Assembly (NCBI RefSeq): GCF_020524355.2
Contig: NZ_CP129019.1
Span: 124,001 to 188,000, forward strand
From: Mesobacillus subterraneus
GTDB taxonomy: Bacteria; Bacillota; Bacilli; Bacillales; Cytobacillaceae
Reading direction: 5' to 3'
DNA: 64,000 nt
In this document: positions 62,164-64,000 of the stretch, one piece after another
Layout: every line of letters starts with the position of its first letter
Numbering within the stretch: the stretch's first letter is position 1
Notes under the pieces: generated by a model
Seen by the model: the letters and a program-made list of their open reading frames with translations, nothing else
What the model was told of the DNA's origin: nothing
The model's database searches: none
Translations under genes and position numbers: made by a program

Positions 62164-62798
62164 CAGCGCACCCCGCTTTCAATGGAATATTTGGGCATGT
62201 CAATAGTATTCTCGGCGACAAGCTCGGCAAGTTCCTTCGAATGAGTGATCATGATGACCGTTTTCGAATTCTTTTTCGCATATTCCTGAAACCTTGTTAA
62301 CACAGTACGGGCTGTATCCTCATCCAGCGCAGAAGTTGGCTCGTCCAGCAAAAACACTTCGGGATCAAGCACCATGGCCCTTGCCCAGGAAAGTCGCTGT
62401 TTCTCGCCTCCGGATAGGTGTTCCGCTTCATCGCTTAGGTTTTTATCCAGCATAAACAGCTTTAACATTGATTCCATCTCTGGAACTTCAGCTGCTTCTT
62501 TTCCGGAAAAAGAAAGGCCAATCTGCAAATTATCTTCAATGCTGCCATCAAAGATGACCGGCGCCTGCGACACCATCACAACCGTTCTTCTGAGCTGCAG
62601 GGGATCGATTTCACTGACGGGTAGGTTTCTAAAGAAAATCTCCCCTTCGTCAGGACTGGACAGATCATTCAAAAGCCTCAACAGCGTCGACTTGCCGCTT
62701 CCGCTCGGCCCAAGGATACAGGTGAATTGGTTTTTCGGAATCATCAGCTGCTGAATTTGTAAAATACCATCCACTCTGACATTCTTCAGTTCAAACAT
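62163..62798 (-). CDS. fetA: FetA-type ABC transporter ATP-binding protein
   Basis: A 211-aa ABC ATPase: Walker A GPSGSGKSTLLRLL, Q-loop VSQAPVIFD, signature HLSGGEKQRLSWARAM, Walker B VFLLDEPTSALDE, H-loop MITHSKEL. The start at 62798 has GGAGGAATAG directly upstream; the longer frame to 62921 runs through padR sequence. Partner of the FetB permease. Confidence 0.92.
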   Translation of the reverse strand: MFELKNVRVDGILQIQQLMIPKNQFTCILGPSGSGKSTLLRLLNDLSSPDEGEIFFRNLPVSEIDPLQLRRTVVMVSQAPVIFDGSIEDNLQIGLSFSGKEAAEVPEMESMLKLFMLDKNLSDEAEHLSGGEKQRLSWARAMVLDPEVFLLDEPTSALDEDTARTVLTRFQEYAKKNSKTVIMITHSKELAELVAENTIDMPKYSIESGVR

Positions 62799-62811
62799 GC
62801 TATTCCTCCAA

Positions 62812-63120
62812 TCAATCTTTGATTTCCTTGAACAGTTCGTACGCTTTCTTTTGGGCTTCCTCAAGCACGCTGTTGCCTTTGTCCGTTGTCCGGTAGTATT
62901 TTCGAATTTTGCCCTCGACATTTCTTTCTTCTTTAATAAGCAGACCGTCTGATTCCATACTGTGCAGAATGGGGTATAGTGTGCCGGCGCTTAAACTGTA
63001 TCCATGCTCTTTCAGCTCTTCCAGCATCCACAGCCCAAAAATCGGCTGCTCCTTCGCATGGTGTAAAATATGAATCTGGATGAATCCGAGAAAAAGTTTC
63101 CTGAGGACCTTATCCTCCAT
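62812..63120 (-). CDS. PadR family transcriptional regulator
   Basis: A 102-aa PadR-type winged-helix repressor: LGFIQIHILHHAKEQPIFGLWMLEELKEHGYSLSAGTLYPILHSMESDGLL is the DNA-binding domain and RKYYRTTDKG the wing. The short C-terminus suits PadR-s1 proteins. It is first in the operon, 13 bp before fetA, and likely represses it in response to a small molecule or metal stress. The minus-strand leader contains TATCGAAATTCAATAACGAAACCCGATA, spanning 63141-63168, a possible operator. Confidence 0.9.
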   Translation of the reverse strand: MEDKVLRKLFLGFIQIHILHHAKEQPIFGLWMLEELKEHGYSLSAGTLYPILHSMESDGLLIKEERNVEGKIRKYYRTTDKGNSVLEEAQKKAYELFKEIKD

Positions 63121-63237
63121 AAAAAATTCCTTCTTTCATTGATATCGAAATTCAATAACGAAACCCGATATCATTTTAACGTATCTGAAAAATAATTCAA
63201 TTATTTTACTTTATCTTTGCCCTATAGGAGGGGGAAT

Positions 63238-63351
63238 CTGCAAAAACCGAGACATATAGAAATATACAGTGAGCAAGGGAAAAAACGCGAACAAATGCAT
63301 AAATTCATCAATCGCTATGGAAAAAAGGAGTTAGTTGAACTCTTGAAGTGA
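63238..63351 (+). CDS. Small 37-aa protein, probable CTG start
   Basis: The frame LQKPRHIEIYSEQGKKREQM... ends ELVELLK. AGGAGGGGG lies 4 bp before a CTG at 63238, and no ATG, GTG or TTG start precedes in frame after a stop; the first ATG is at codon 20. A perfect terminator follows at 63357. The strong ribosome binding site plus terminator suggest a real small gene. The rare CTG start could also be a base error in a TTG/ATG. Basic and helical; function unknown. Confidence 0.45.
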   Translation: MQKPRHIEIYSEQGKKREQMHKFINRYGKKELVELLK

Positions 63352-63356
63352 TCATC

Positions 63357-63388
63357 AAGCATACAGTTCAAGGCTGTATGCTTATTTT
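63357..63388 (+). terminator. Terminator of the small 37-aa gene
   Basis: AAGCATACAG-ttcaagg-CTGTATGCTT followed by ATTTT. Confidence 0.85.
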
Positions 63389-63414
63389 GATTCAAATGGT
63401 TAGGATACAAGAAG

Positions 63415-63942
63415 ATGGACAAAGTAAGGAGAGTGAAACTTTATTTAAGGGATGTTCTTATGGCTCTTTCAATTTATATAACGATTACCATTTTACTTCT
63501 GCATTTCGCTTATCATGTGCAAAAACCGCTGAACTTTTTGCAAAACGCTCTGGTTTTCATGGTGGTTGCAATCATCACGCGCCAATGCGTGACGGTTTTT
63601 GCGTTGGAATGGCATCTTTTTAATTTACCTGAGGATGATTGGCTGTTTGTTTGCTTGATTCTATGCCGGGACGTGCTGACACCGATGGTCACGGTGCTTT
63701 TTGCTAATTATTATGTGCAAGCAAAATCGCTATTTTATAAAATAGAGGCCTTCTTGATTTCATTGGCAATCATGCTTGCCATGCATGGGCTGGCTTTACA
63801 ATTCCAAATCCTCACTTATGTTAAGTGGAACTTTTTCTATACGATTTTATTGAATGCCGGCTTCCTGCTCTCGGCATTAGGCGTTTTGAGGCTGGTATCT
63901 TTTATACAGACATTGGAGAATCGTCAAAATGAAAGTTTATGA
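63415..63942 (+). CDS. Hypothetical membrane protein
   Basis: 175 aa with five likely membrane segments (about 15-33, 45-65, 78-97, 108-130, 140-160) and a polar C-terminus. No family recognised. It overlaps the start of the next, incomplete gene (63929), so the two are probably co-translated. Confidence 0.65.
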   Translation: MDKVRRVKLYLRDVLMALSIYITITILLLHFAYHVQKPLNFLQNALVFMVVAIITRQCVTVFALEWHLFNLPEDDWLFVCLILCRDVLTPMVTVLFANYYVQAKSLFYKIEAFLISLAIMLAMHGLALQFQILTYVKWNFFYTILLNAGFLLSALGVLRLVSFIQTLENRQNESL

Positions 63943-64000
63943 TACTGCGTTCAAGGAAAATGAATGGTTTGTGGTCATCAGCATCATCGTCATGAACCTG
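63929..64000 (+). CDS. Partial membrane protein, cut by the window end
   Basis: The first 24 codons, MKVYDTAFKENEWFVVISII..., start 14 bp before the end of the previous gene and run to the window edge. A hydrophobic segment begins at residue ~14. Nothing can be said about family. Confidence 0.5.
   Translation, partial: MKVYDTAFKENEWFVVISIIVMNL

Overview
The window is chromosomal DNA from an endospore-forming Bacillaceae bacterium. The genus is not determined. The evidence is the gene order flaG-fliD-fliS-fliT-hpf-secA-prfB-yitT-cccB-ftsE-ftsX-ctpB-minJ, which matches the Bacillus subtilis flagellum/secA/cell-division region, together with a gerA-type germination operon, a T-box riboswitch and Bacillus-type ribosome binding sites.

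Layout. (1) 1-9780: flagellar late genes behind a SigD-like promoter, hpf behind a SigB-like promoter, a DUF1028 gene, secA (broken by two small indels) and prfB (with the programmed +1 frameshift). (2) 9780-15500: a NERD-domain gene, five tandem copies of a ~137-bp non-coding repeat, and a four-domain CoA-disulfide reductase/rhodanese/TusA/DsrE fusion. (3) 15500-24658: yitT, cccB (in-frame stop), ftsEX, an M23 murein hydrolase, an HD-GYP protein, ctpB and minJ. (4) 24659-48671: a complete 24-kb Tn7-like transposon inserted exactly at the minJ stop codon. (5) 48700-64000: gerKABC-like germination operon, a T-box-controlled NSS amino-acid transporter, a sigma-54 activator divergent from a sigma-54 promoter that drives a YfcC-type transporter and isoaspartyl dipeptidase, and a padR-fetAB-chrA operon.

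The transposon has matching terminal inverted repeats (TGTAATTTTTCATAAAC), four TnsB-like sites at each end, and a 5-bp target duplication TTTAA. It encodes TnsA, TnsB, TnsC, two different TniQ/TnsD proteins, and a large YobI-like NTPase near the right end. Between the two tniQ genes lies the most unusual part of the window: an integron-like array of about a dozen mostly single-gene cassettes, nearly all on the + strand. They are separated by about 16 copies (some degenerate) of a repeated site made of a terminator-like hairpin plus a Xer-like core (arms TTGAACAAAC and GTTAGTTGAA around GGGGCAG). A tyrosine recombinase gene sits inside the array. One 738-bp cassette is present twice with no difference seen by eye, and both copies begin and end at the same point in the core, which marks the recombination point. 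The likely reading, which is inference, is a Gram-positive cassette-capture system carried by a Tn7-like element. Cassette cargo includes an acetyltransferase, a small kinase, an ECF sigma/anti-sigma pair, secreted and small membrane proteins and several unknowns.

Several genes carry small disruptions (secA twice, cccB, iadA, the cassette ECF sigma factor). Because secA is essential, at least some are probably assembly errors.
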